From Ramicandelaber brevisporus (lineage: Eukaryota > Kickxellomycota > Ramicandelaberales > Ramicandelaberaceae): 16,061 bases of DNA. The position numbers and the translations under genes are program-made. Below are positions 8,001 to 15,733 of the stretch, in pieces (within the stretch, counting starts at the first letter, position 1; the number at the start of each line of letters is the position of its first letter). The stretch covers positions 32,824 to 48,884 of the forward strand of contig MU602803.1 in NCBI GenBank assembly GCA_025201865.1, read 5' to 3'. Below the pieces are notes generated by a model that saw only the letters and a list, made by a program, of their open reading frames with translations, was not told the DNA's origin and searched no databases.

Positions 8001-8881
8001 ACCACTCTCGTGACGGGTCAATTGACAACTTTTACGGCATGCTGTCACGTAGTAGTAGCACTCGTGGCCGCGGTCGTCCTCCCAGCGGTGCTGTATCTGA
8101 GCTCAGTCTGGATGAAGGCTACTACTTCAACGCTGCTCGCCAGCACGTGTGTTTGGCTTGCAAGACTGTCCTGCCGACACCTCAGCGGGTTCGTGCGCAC
8201 TTCAAACTCAGCGGTCACCTGAAGAACGTGGTGCATTTCACATCTGCAGCGAATATGCAGGCTGGCCAAGTTGAAGAGCTGGCTTCATCCATCTTGCGAG
8301 AGCACGGTCTGCAGCTTGCTCCAAGCTATGTTGCCGATGAATCATTCACTCCAAAGCCCAGGCAAACCGCTCAGCGCAAGGCTCAGCAATCAAGAAGGAC
8401 GCGCTCTGCTATTGCGCGCGGTATGACACCACCATCTGCCGCATCGTCTCCGTGTGATGACGACAAGATGAGCCGTGATTATACTAGCACTAGCACTGAA
8501 GTTGCCTCAATGGCGATGCCGCTTGACGAAGATGATGGATTTGGATTTGACTTTTCCATCAAGCCCAGCAGCAGCCCATCTAGTGCTTCCACTCATGGAT
8601 ATCCAGCACTGTCTCTTGGCGGCTACAGCTCAACGAACAATACCAGTGGAACTGGCGGCAGATTTGATCACATTTCGACAAGCACCAGCCATGGCAAGTA
8701 TTTTGCCGCAGCTCGTAACTCTGCAAGCCAGTTGCTGCCTCCTGATCAGCCGCAGCTGACATTGCCGTCTGATGGCCCCGCTCCGCCATTCGAAGCACAA
8801 CTACCGTCTGTTGTTGTTACTGCTGATGCCATCTTCATGCCTGCATCGCCTGTATCCGACTCTACCTTTGAGTGGGAATGA
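5057..8881 (+). CDS. Large disordered nuclear-type protein with AT-hook and U1/matrin-like C2H2 finger (family not recognised)
   Basis: I do not recognise the family of this 1274-residue protein. The start is the ATG at 5057 (G at -3, G at +4), the first in-frame ATG; the longer open frame begins at a TTG at 4499 and runs through pyrimidine-rich leader. Residues 1-420 are low complexity (Ser, Thr, Ala, Asn, with a Gln run at 326-332). More ordinary blocks lie at about 423-460 (contains DWGTHLLWC), 495-590, 620-690 (a hydrophobic helix followed by Gln/Ala-rich helix) and 769-855. SUMO-type motifs are VKSE at 379-382 and VKKE at 882-885. A basic cluster RKRR is at 937-940, an AT-hook core RGRP at 1005-1008, and a single finger Cys1032/Cys1035/His1048/His1054 (C-X2-C-X12-H-X5-H, with SGHLKN). 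Together these suggest a chromatin or nucleic-acid-binding regulator; the function is inferred only. Confidence 0.85.
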   Translation: MGSPSHPAFSCSNDDIATVVDGVIDINKTSSVSVAGAGVDAGVASEPAVLEFDFSYSGVDSAVALNAPHNPINSITVSSAAMNLKSNINGATTAMSSLSQPLHLASSGSDDSYHHVGSDSINSNSTSNVSATTTTATAATATAAHHSLLPPLLIPVSTASNITQSLPATTSVDMVDLTLNDSVSSALSLGMDLDMAQVVADAIDKLSDSFNMRMCDNPNSQSSSSNSRRSNSINVKNHELSLSASAPLLPSGLNLFDLSSADFSTVAADFDFESISCCSASEYMDVASVAAMVAAQEDIVVVDDIDMNISEAMAEAVDVLQQVQDQQQQQQQKQQQHQQTSSTSIAVPAIEIPSTKSKTTATVVSSSSSSSTLAKAVKVKSEPAVTVTAATATETTTAVTTAATAAISSEPAKEQDAAAQVRDWGTHLLWCAEAPFRLPAAYHRAHLRETLANLPCPQSRNVGKQEATPAAPVAPATTSLSMQQQSDEQEPAVKPGIVTGITNTSVPKEVLRKIPEELTDRVLDSLRSVCSRLIRGLPLSNSVICKQLDLDIAFPSDKSVQFSDALRDRVSGTVLNQMSQYIAQRLERAQNNIRGSGNAGTAGDDVDSTGEGAAGADGVHAICHKEEDPGIAYEWLTDSDVAKIADNINVSMNSISIRALILVLHALIAIMLQAQAQALEQAQTELQARTAASTAAPTVASSPKKEFAEQSPQSSVRTRAQARALAAQQAKEDEATPKPAKRAYNKSSSSATRKSAPPSLLPSDVDDDMDEQTILSRLPFAENALCAPVCRLPSGRIKHVTASTIKWRSYIVPANTILVQYLAMADDSEERQIFGRRLFTVCVMLHHVCRPHLRNSSGLGPLSGSESAPTKKQLQRSKSLNVKKEEPEPSAAPHDLMMTGFNGISLRDIDMSASHRDDEDNEDNGDNDAGLEALTCRKRRAHPTHFDDEAGFSLSADLDFLSEEYSTTSSGPGSPAKRHHRNHSRDGSIDNFYGMLSRSSSTRGRGRPPSGAVSELSLDEGYYFNAARQHVCLACKTVLPTPQRVRAHFKLSGHLKNVVHFTSAANMQAGQVEELASSILREHGLQLAPSYVADESFTPKPRQTAQRKAQQSRRTRSAIARGMTPPSAASSPCDDDKMSRDYTSTSTEVASMAMPLDEDDGFGFDFSIKPSSSPSSASTHGYPALSLGGYSSTNNTSGTGGRFDHISTSTSHGKYFAAARNSASQLLPPDQPQLTLPSDGPAPPFEAQLPSVVVTADAIFMPASPVSDSTFEWE
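5420..5488 (+). repeat. CAR-triplet repeat read as Asn/Ser then Thr/Ala
   Basis: Bases 5420-5440 read as alternating AAC and AGC (one ACC) codons, giving Asn and Ser. After two codons the same CAR-type repeat is read one frame over at 5447-5488 as ACA and GCA, giving 14 Thr/Ala residues. Confidence 0.9.
5711..5737 (+). repeat. AGC/AAC repeat (Ser/Asn run)
   Basis: AAC, AGC and one CAG codon, including four consecutive AGC, encode a Ser/Asn-rich segment in the zinc-finger gene around residue 220. Confidence 0.85.
6032..6075 (+). repeat. CAA/CAG run encoding Gln
   Basis: A CAR repeat read in the Gln frame gives seven Gln (326-332), then Lys, three Gln, His and two Gln. It follows a predicted helical stretch ending in VLQQVQD. 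Confidence 0.93.
6149..6169 (+). repeat. (TCA)7 repeat, Ser run
   Basis: Seven exact TCA codons encode seven Ser (365-371), shortly before the first SUMO-type motif. A Thr/Ala stretch of ACA/GCA codons follows at about 6212-6274. Confidence 0.95.
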
Positions 8882-9531
8882 GCCTCTCCTACCACCTTCA
8901 TCTGTCTTGTCATCCTCGTCTTGTTCTTGTCCTCGTTTTTGTTCCTGTTCCTGTTCCTGTTCTTTTTTTTATTATTTCACTGCGACATCCTATTTTGTGT
9001 ATAAACAGCATTCATTACCAACATTCTATCATACATACACTCCCTCTCCTCCTTTCCATCTGCATATCCTCCCTCCCCTTTGTTTTTTTTTTATTCATTC
9101 ACGCGTACCATACACATCATCTTTATACACAAAATTACACAATCTTCACACTAACTCATCACACTACATTTACAAAAGGCCGCCATACTGTGCGCCCCCC
9201 CTCTCAACACATTGTTTCACACTTGGACTGGATCCAACCTTCCCATTCCTTTCCCCCTTCCCAAAAGTAATGCCCTTGATTATTACTACAATAATAATAA
9301 AAGGAGCACTCATCACACCTCCATTACAATTAATTACTACTACTACTCACACATTCACCCACTACGTACAACCATCTGTAATCAGTACTTGAACCATACC
9401 AAGAATAATAAGTTAACACTTTTATATTTAACACCTCCTCGATCCAATTAATCTCACACTAAATTAAGTGAAATAGTTAACAAAAACAGAAATTCGAACA
9501 AAAGTTAGATTGTTTGAGAAGATGATAATAA
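8882..9531. other. Convergent 3' flanks of the zinc-finger and arrestin genes
   Basis: This 650-base region has no supported gene. The left part (to about 9260) is strongly C/T-rich on the plus strand with short CTTGTTC/GTTCCT-type repeats; the right part is A/T-rich. An AATAAA hexamer lies at 9296-9301 on the plus strand, but it is 415 bases past the stop and may not be used. Several open frames here (for example 8772-9392) come from the lack of purines and are not credible genes. Confidence 0.5.
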
Positions 9532-11094
9532 TTACAAGTTTAAAACATTGGACGAAAGACCCAGCAATGGCTGAGTTAGCGCAGAGGGCTGTTGCATAAA
9601 TTGCTGCTGTTGTTGCAGAAACTGCTGCTGTTGAGATGTAATAGGTTGATGCAGCTGTTGAATCGGCCCGAGAAATTGTAATTGCTGTGCTTGCTGTACT
9701 TGCTGTAATTGCTGTAATTGGTGTAATTGGTGTAGTTGTTGTAATTGTTGTTGTTGCTGCTGTTGAGCCTGCAGTTCCATTGCCGAGTGTTCGAACATCG
9801 CTCGATGGATCTTTGCTCTAACTGGCGCCTTCACATCTGTCACAGTCACTGGAGTCTCGACCATCAAATCGGGCACCTCTTCGCTATTCTCAAATTTCAT
9901 CATAACCACTAAATGATACCAAACTCGAGCGTAGCTGTGCTCAAGAGACGGTACCGGATTCGCAGGCATCAATAATCCCAGTGTCGTTAGTGGTATGCTC
10001 AATCGCTCGGCTGCCGCTATGCTGTGCTCAGAGCTTGGAGATGGAGGTGCACCTGGCGTGCCTGCTGGTGATATCGACGAAGAAATATACCTGAGATTGT
10101 CCCTTTCTATGCTGGTCTTTTGCACAATCTCTTCAACTGGCGATTTCGTCTGTCCAACCCATGTAATCTGTGAACGTCGTTTCAGAGCGAACACTATCGA
10201 GACGATGGGATTGCTGGCCGAGATGCCTTGGATACGCAATCGAAGCTGTAAAGGTTCCTCGGGACCTGCGAAGCCATGGGATGGAATGATACCACACTCC
10301 CAAGATATCCCCAGATCAGAGTAAAGTTGTGGCAATGGGAGTGGTCTCATCATGTCGCATCCACAGCTATCGGTGCTGACGCCGCCGCCATGACTGCTAC
10401 AGTTTATAGCCGCCGAGTGGCTGATGCTGTTAGCGCGGGTCGCCACGTTAGTAACAGGAATGCTAGGCAGCGTTGGCGATGCTTGAGACAGTGCCGGAGA
10501 CACGTCTTGTTCAGCCGAATGGTGGTGGTGGTGAATACGCGGAGCTGGGATGTTGAATGATCTCATCGGTATCTGGACATCGACTGTTCGAGTGACAGTC
10601 TTACCACGATGGTCAACATACTTGAGAGATGCATAAAGTACATAGCTAATGACAATGCCGTTGTAATCCATAGTGGCTGGCAGTCGCCTGGACGGCAGAT
10701 TGAATCGGAAGGGAATCTGATGGCTGCTTATCCGTAGCCCTTCAGTCTGCTGTTCGTCGAGGAATGTAATCGTCTCGTCAACCAGAGTGACCTGCCTCGA
10801 GATGGTCTTTTCCGTCACCGCCGCTGCTGCTGTTGCTGCTGGTAAATTTGATGGCTGGTGGTGCCCTACTGCAGCAAGTATCATGGCTTCCAGCATGTCC
10901 AATGGGTCTGCATCGCTCCACAGCAGCTTACAACTGCCCAATAGTCTCAATGCCAGATGCTTGACAGTAATGGCTTTGTCAGCCGAATAGTTGAACAGTA
11001 AGTCGCCAACGATGGCAGCGGGAGTGAGACCAGGGTAGCCATCGACAAACGTGGCTTTCCTGCCTCGTGCTGGAGAAGCTATGGTGAAAGTCAT
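9532..11094 (-). CDS. Alpha-arrestin-like protein with Gln/Leu-rich tail
   Basis: This 520-residue protein has an arrestin fold. The N-domain covers about 1-180, with the edge-strand pattern FTIAS...GYPGLTPAAIVGDL and the block HQIPFRFNLPSRRLPATM...ISYVLYASLKY (125-159). A low-complexity linker with five His (188-192) covers about 187-250. The C-domain covers about 258-425 and ends in VETPVTVTD. The tail from 440 is rich in Gln and Leu, with repeats of the type Gln-Gln-Leu. Family members act as adaptors for trafficking and ubiquitination of membrane proteins, but I see no PPxY motif for a Nedd4/Rsp5 ligase. The start is the first in-frame ATG (11094, C at -3); an upstream TAA in frame leaves only non-ATG alternatives such as the TTG at 11127. 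A spliced upstream exon cannot be excluded. It diverges from the kinesin gene. Confidence 0.85.
   Translation of the reverse strand: MTFTIASPARGRKATFVDGYPGLTPAAIVGDLLFNYSADKAITVKHLALRLLGSCKLLWSDADPLDMLEAMILAAVGHHQPSNLPAATAAAAVTEKTISRQVTLVDETITFLDEQQTEGLRISSHQIPFRFNLPSRRLPATMDYNGIVISYVLYASLKYVDHRGKTVTRTVDVQIPMRSFNIPAPRIHHHHHSAEQDVSPALSQASPTLPSIPVTNVATRANSISHSAAINCSSHGGGVSTDSCGCDMMRPLPLPQLYSDLGISWECGIIPSHGFAGPEEPLQLRLRIQGISASNPIVSIVFALKRRSQITWVGQTKSPVEEIVQKTSIERDNLRYISSSISPAGTPGAPPSPSSEHSIAAAERLSIPLTTLGLLMPANPVPSLEHSYARVWYHLVVMMKFENSEEVPDLMVETPVTVTDVKAPVRAKIHRAMFEHSAMELQAQQQQQQQLQQLHQLHQLQQLQQVQQAQQLQFLGPIQQLHQPITSQQQQFLQQQQQFMQQPSALTQPLLGLSSNVLNL
9683..9745 (-). repeat. Seven imperfect 9-bp units encoding a Gln-Gln-Leu-type tail
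   Basis: Units of the form TGCTGTAAT (plus-strand reading) with one to three changes run in tandem at 9683-9745. On the coding strand they give repeated tripeptides of Gln with Leu, His, Val or Ala. Further Gln runs flank both sides. Confidence 0.85.
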
Positions 11095-12113
11095 CTGCTT
11101 CCTCTTCGCTGCCTCCTCCTGTTGCAAAAGTTTGTGTTCGTCGTCTTTTGAGATTTTGCGAGATTGTTACGTGAAGCGGTGCGAGGTTGAGACAGAGAAT
11201 CGGAATGTTCCCCAGAGGAGTGCAAGAGGAAACGCCGTGGGAGTCTTTTTTTCTTCTTACTTCTTGCTTCTTCTTTCTTTAACAAGAAAAAGCAGTCTCT
11301 TGTGTGTTGGTTTGCGGTTGACAGGCGCCTCAGGTTGCTGCAGCGCAGGTCAGTATGGCCGTTCGTTCCTGGCCTGTATCAACTTATGAGAGATTATACA
11401 GTGTTGACAGACACATAATTGGTAACGGTGCAGGAAGAGTGGCGGTCAGTCGCTACCTCCGGTTCAATCCGCGACTCGACCGCGGCGAAAAGAGACGTCT
11501 CAGTCCCACCACCACCACCACCGCCATCACCACTATGATAAAAAACGGACGGATGTATCCTTCATCCCGAACGTTTACAACAAGCGCACATCTCATATGA
11601 GAAGTCTTGTACAGTGCAATATGACAATGCTCAGTGCTTGTTTGTGTGAAGGGGGAATGGCAGTTGTGCTAGCCGATTCTCTCTATCCAGTTTATAGTTG
11701 ATCAAATGTGGGCAAATTAAAGATATCCTCATCTTTGTGCAACGATACGAGTCGCCGTCGCAATTGGAATGCGCTTTGAAGATCAACCAGCTGTATTCTG
11801 TATCGCTTTCTAGCATCGCATGGATACGAATGTAGCTTCTCTCAGTGGGTCATGTTTGTTTACTTTTTTGCTGCTGCTGTTGTTGTTAGCCCCTTGCCGT
11901 TCCTCTTCTCTCTCTTGCTTCTCTCTTTCGTTTCTCTCGCTTCTCTTGGAACTGGCTTTTTTATTTACTATCAACAACGAGCTCGCATTCAGCGCACAAC
12001 ATACAGCAGCAGCATCTACCACCACTAGTTCTACTAGCACTACTACCAACTGAGCAAGCCCTCGATCGTCTGATCTCGTCTCCAGCGACAGCCAGCGATA
12101 TAGACCGCGAGAA
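11095..12113. promoter_or_regulatory. Divergent intergenic region between the arrestin and kinesin genes
   Basis: This 1019-base region should contain both promoters. A T/C-rich block (about 11248-11280) lies toward the arrestin side. A second C/T-rich block (about 11866-11948) lies about 165-250 bases upstream of the kinesin ATG. A GGTTCAATCC string at 11461-11470 resembles a tRNA B box but has no tRNA around it. An upstream ATG frame at 11820-12053 ends 60 bases before the kinesin start. No TATA box or RNA gene was identified. Confidence 0.5.
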
Positions 12114-15100
12114 ATGTCGAATCAGATCCAGGTCTACTTGCGAATACGTCCGCCGAACGAGTACGAGCGCTCTGTCGATCACGGTCCAAACTCAATTGCC
12201 GTCAACGTCATTCCGCCAGCCAGCGTCACCGTCAGCACAGCCCGCTCCGATGTCTTCACGTTTGACCATGTCGGCACACCGGACACCACACAAGATCAGG
12301 TCTTTGAGGCTGTCGGCAAGTCCATTGTCGAGAGGTGTCTTGAGGGCTACAACGGCACCATCTTTGCATATGGCCAGACATCAAGTGGTAAGACCTACAC
12401 TATTCAAGGACCAGGCGATTCTTTCCACCAGGCTGGCAGCCGCAACTGGGAACTGCGTGGATTAATCCCACGGTGCCTGGAGTATTTGTTTGAAATGATT
12501 AGCCAAACGCAGCACGACAGTGGCGGCCGAGTCAAGTTCTTGTGCCGCGCAGCATATATGGAAATCTACAATGAATCCATCTACGACCTGTTAGATCCCA
12601 TGATGGCTGCTGTGACATTGCGCGAGGATATCAAGAAGGGTGTGTTTGTTGATGGGATTACGGAGGAGACAATTGGGTCGCCGAGAGATGCATATGTCTT
12701 GTTCGAGCGCGGTGCCAACAACAGACATGTGAGCGAAACTGCAATGAACAGAGAATCGTCTCGCTCTCATGCAGTTCTCCAGCTGACCATTCAGTCCATC
12801 ACGGTGCGCGACGAGATGACGGATATCTGCGAGTCGAGATTCAATCTGGTTGACCTGGCTGGTTCTGAGCGGCAAAAGCTCACCGGTACAACTGGAATGC
12901 GTCTCAAGGAGGCTGCCAATATCAACAAGTCTCTGTCGTCTCTCGGCAGTGTCATCAATGCACTGGTCGATGTATCAAATGGCAGACAGCGCCATGTTCA
13001 TTACCGAGACAGCAAGCTCACCTTCCTACTGCGAGACTCCCTTGGTGGCAATTCAGTCACGTACATCATTGCAAATGTGAGTCCATCCTTGGTTAATGCA
13101 TCGGAGACTCTGAGTACATTGCGATTTGCGGCTCGTGCAAAGATGATCCAGAATAAAGCGGTTGTCAATCACAATCTGCAAGGCAATGTCACTCAGCTTC
13201 AGGAAGAGATTCGACGCTTGCGACATGAGCTCGAGGTGGTGAGACAAGGTGGAGGTGGAGGTGGGGGTGGTGGCTTTGACGGAGGTTCCGGCTCTCGCCC
13301 GCCATCTCGCATTTTCCCTGGCACAGGTCCTCGTGGCGGACAATCTGAAACACTAGATGTTGCGCAGCATCGTCGCATTATCGAAATGCTGGTGTTGGCA
13401 TCCCGCAAGCTTCGCCAGGCTGGTCGAGAGAAGAGTGTTCTCAGTGAAGAACTGTTGCGTATGAATGAATGCAACCAGCGTAGTTCAAACACCATCCAGT
13501 CATTGCGTATGATTATCAAGCTTCGTGAAGAGCGTATTACTCAGCTCAGTCGCCTTCAGCAAAGCAATGCATCGGCCAATCGTGCACTGTCACCATCGCT
13601 TGGCGGGCCATCGTCATCTCCACTGCGTACTGCAAATTCAGTAGAAGATACGCAGCAGCTGATGTCGCAATTAAAGCGAGAGATCATGGAGTTGCAGCGA
13701 CAGATTGAGAATCATCCAGAAGTGACTAGATTTGCCTTGGAGAATTTGCAACTACGCGAGGAATTGGATAAACTACGTAGAAGACAGAGAAAGAGACTTC
13801 GTAGAAATAATGGAGGAGATGCGTCAGATATTGAGATCATCGATGAAATTGATGAGGATGATAGTGATGCTGATTATAATAATGGCAATGGTGGCAGTGG
13901 TGGAATGAGTGACTACATGCAGATGCTGTATGATCAGTTACTGGCGCTGAGTGATCACTCTAATATTGATGCAGAAAATGGAGGAACCCCTTCTATTCTT
14001 GATTTGCCAGGTGCAGCTGGACTGGGAATATCCTCATCCGCTGCTGCCAATAATGATCTAATGCTAGAGAATGGAAACAGTAGAATTGATTTGAGAGCGG
14101 TGTCACCAATCAATGTAAATGCCAGTGGAGCAATGCAGATGTCATCAATTGAAGCAGCTGCATCAAAGCATTTGTTTCCTCACAAAATTCCATTAATTCC
14201 AGATAATTCAGAGAGTGAAATACTGAGAACACAGCTGGATGGAGCCAACAGGGAGATTCAAGGACTGAAGCAAAGAATGGAGAGAATTCTAGTTAGACTG
14301 GGTGAATGGCAGCAGTACTCAGAAGTGGTGACTGAGTTTTCACGGGTGATGGCCACGTACAAAACAGGTTCAATTGAAGAGGAGTCATTGCTGGAGCATG
14401 CCGCTTCAATGGATAAATTGCCTGAAACTGAAGCATCGCCAATCTTGAAAATATTGCAATCATTTATGCTAGACTATATTGATTTGGCAATTGTTAGGAG
14501 AGAGTTGGCCACTCAGCAGCACTCAAATAATAACTTGGTTAACGAGGAAAAGGAAAATGCATTGAATAAAATAGTATTATTGGAAGAGGAATTGAAATTG
14601 TTAGAACAAAGAAAAGAAGCTGAGTTGGATGAACTGAGACTAGTGGTGGATTCAACAACGCGTGCCTATGAGAATGCAGTTAGTGAACATCAACATGAGG
14701 CTACAATGCTGCGTGAGAAACTAAATAGACTAGATCAATCCGTGTCTAATTATGAATCAGAGTTAACTGAGGCTAAAAGAAAAGCTGCAGAAGCCACGCG
14801 CGATTTGGCCATTGCCACGGATAATGTTGAGCAGTTGGAAAAGAATTTGAAGGCGAGTGAAAATACACTGGCTGAAACTAGAATTGAGTTGAACTCATTG
14901 CAAAAGCAGCAGTTGGAAGCTGGACAAGTGGCAGATAATGAAGCTAACGAAAGAACAACACAGATTGAGCAGTTGAATATAAAGATAATCGCAGTAGAAA
15001 ATGAAAAGAAGAAAATTGAGGAAGAAATGAGCGAAATTAAAGGAAACCTGAGACGAATGGAATTCCAATTGGAAATGGCTCAGGATGACAACAATACTTT

Positions 15101-15554
15101 AATGTCGCAGATTGAGAATCTGTCTCAGCACATGAATGATCATAACATAATTAATGCCAATGGAAACAAAATAACCTCACAGAGTGAATCAACTCCATTA
15201 TCAACACCTGTAAAATCAGACTCCAATGGTCAAAATAGACTCTCAATGATTGATCCAGCGAGTGGAATGGCCTCGCCTAACGCAGTTGCACGTTTGAAGG
15301 CACAGATTGCAGATTTGGTTAAAGAAAACGAGATATTGAGTAAAGATAACAGACAATTACGGATGGAGGTTGAACAGGCAACTTCTCATCAAAATACTAA
15401 ACAGAAGGTTCAATATCAAATGCAAATTAAGAAGGAGAATAATGAACTGAGATTAACTAATCAAAGATTGGAGGCCCAAATCAATCAGTATAAGCAACAG
15501 CTGGCAAGCAATGGAATAAATCCAAACGTGTCATTTAACGGACCAACTCGGTGA
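12114..15554 (+). CDS. Kinesin-12 (KIF15-like) plus-end-directed motor
   Basis: This 1146-residue kinesin has an N-terminal motor (about 1-350). The P-loop GQTSSGKT is at 87-94, switch I SSRSH at 215-219 and switch II DLAGSE at 247-252. Features typical of kinesin-12 are LRGLIPRCLEYLF (114-126), LREDIKKGVFV (169-179), GMRLKEAANINKSLSSLG (261-278) and QRHVHYRDSKLTFLLRDSL (292-310), with the neck NKAVVNHNLQGNV after it. KIF15-type motors help keep spindle poles apart and bundle microtubules. After a nine-Gly run (379-387) the rest is mainly predicted coiled coil, broken by an acidic segment (about 572-587). Near the C-terminus HQNTKQKVQY (1092-1101) followed by KKEN (1106-1109) resembles a conserved KIF15/HMMR tail block. 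The protein is shorter than human KIF15 (about 1390). The ATG at 12114 has G at -3 and starts directly at the motor. GC content falls steeply along the gene. Confidence 0.92.
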   Translation: MSNQIQVYLRIRPPNEYERSVDHGPNSIAVNVIPPASVTVSTARSDVFTFDHVGTPDTTQDQVFEAVGKSIVERCLEGYNGTIFAYGQTSSGKTYTIQGPGDSFHQAGSRNWELRGLIPRCLEYLFEMISQTQHDSGGRVKFLCRAAYMEIYNESIYDLLDPMMAAVTLREDIKKGVFVDGITEETIGSPRDAYVLFERGANNRHVSETAMNRESSRSHAVLQLTIQSITVRDEMTDICESRFNLVDLAGSERQKLTGTTGMRLKEAANINKSLSSLGSVINALVDVSNGRQRHVHYRDSKLTFLLRDSLGGNSVTYIIANVSPSLVNASETLSTLRFAARAKMIQNKAVVNHNLQGNVTQLQEEIRRLRHELEVVRQGGGGGGGGGFDGGSGSRPPSRIFPGTGPRGGQSETLDVAQHRRIIEMLVLASRKLRQAGREKSVLSEELLRMNECNQRSSNTIQSLRMIIKLREERITQLSRLQQSNASANRALSPSLGGPSSSPLRTANSVEDTQQLMSQLKREIMELQRQIENHPEVTRFALENLQLREELDKLRRRQRKRLRRNNGGDASDIEIIDEIDEDDSDADYNNGNGGSGGMSDYMQMLYDQLLALSDHSNIDAENGGTPSILDLPGAAGLGISSSAAANNDLMLENGNSRIDLRAVSPINVNASGAMQMSSIEAAASKHLFPHKIPLIPDNSESEILRTQLDGANREIQGLKQRMERILVRLGEWQQYSEVVTEFSRVMATYKTGSIEEESLLEHAASMDKLPETEASPILKILQSFMLDYIDLAIVRRELATQQHSNNNLVNEEKENALNKIVLLEEELKLLEQRKEAELDELRLVVDSTTRAYENAVSEHQHEATMLREKLNRLDQSVSNYESELTEAKRKAAEATRDLAIATDNVEQLEKNLKASENTLAETRIELNSLQKQQLEAGQVADNEANERTTQIEQLNIKIIAVENEKKKIEEEMSEIKGNLRRMEFQLEMAQDDNNTLMSQIENLSQHMNDHNIINANGNKITSQSESTPLSTPVKSDSNGQNRLSMIDPASGMASPNAVARLKAQIADLVKENEILSKDNRQLRMEVEQATSHQNTKQKVQYQMQIKKENNELRLTNQRLEAQINQYKQQLASNGINPNVSFNGPTR

Positions 15555-15733
15555 CATTGCATTTGGGGATATCACACATTAACACAGCTCACAACTTTTG
15601 CTAACTTAATCTTGCGCATTTGGGGATATCACACATTAACACAGCTCACAACTTTTGCTAACTTAATCTTGCTTTACATATCCATATTTTCTCCTTTTAA
15701 TTACTTGTTGACAAGAAACCATAGTAGATGCAG
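15555..15733. other. Convergent 3' flank of the kinesin gene
   Basis: This 179-base spacer between two converging stops is mostly occupied by a perfect 57-bp tandem duplication, followed by an A/T-rich stretch (15673-15733). No AATAAA is present on the plus strand. Confidence 0.6.
15559..15672. repeat. Perfect 57-bp tandem duplication after the kinesin stop
   Basis: Bases 15559-15615 and 15616-15672 are identical over all 57 positions and directly adjacent. The unit begins GCATTTGGGGATATC and ends CTTAATCTTGC. It begins four bases after the kinesin TGA and contains no gene. Confidence 0.97.

Noticed and set aside
8772-9451. Overlapping plus-strand frames after the gene 4 stop
   Set aside because: Three overlapping frames are open at once in C/T-rich 3' flank, one of them starting inside gene 4. 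None shows a domain or coding-type third positions.
11095-11127. TTG start at 11127 for the arrestin
   Set aside because: The in-frame ATG at 11094 precedes the first arrestin strand directly. The 11 extra residues are a Gln/Glu/Lys-rich stretch without arrestin features.
11461-11470. Possible tRNA (GGTTCAATCC looks like a B box)
   Set aside because: The flanking five-base T-stem does not pair (TCCGG against CGCGA), and no acceptor stem or A box fits around it.
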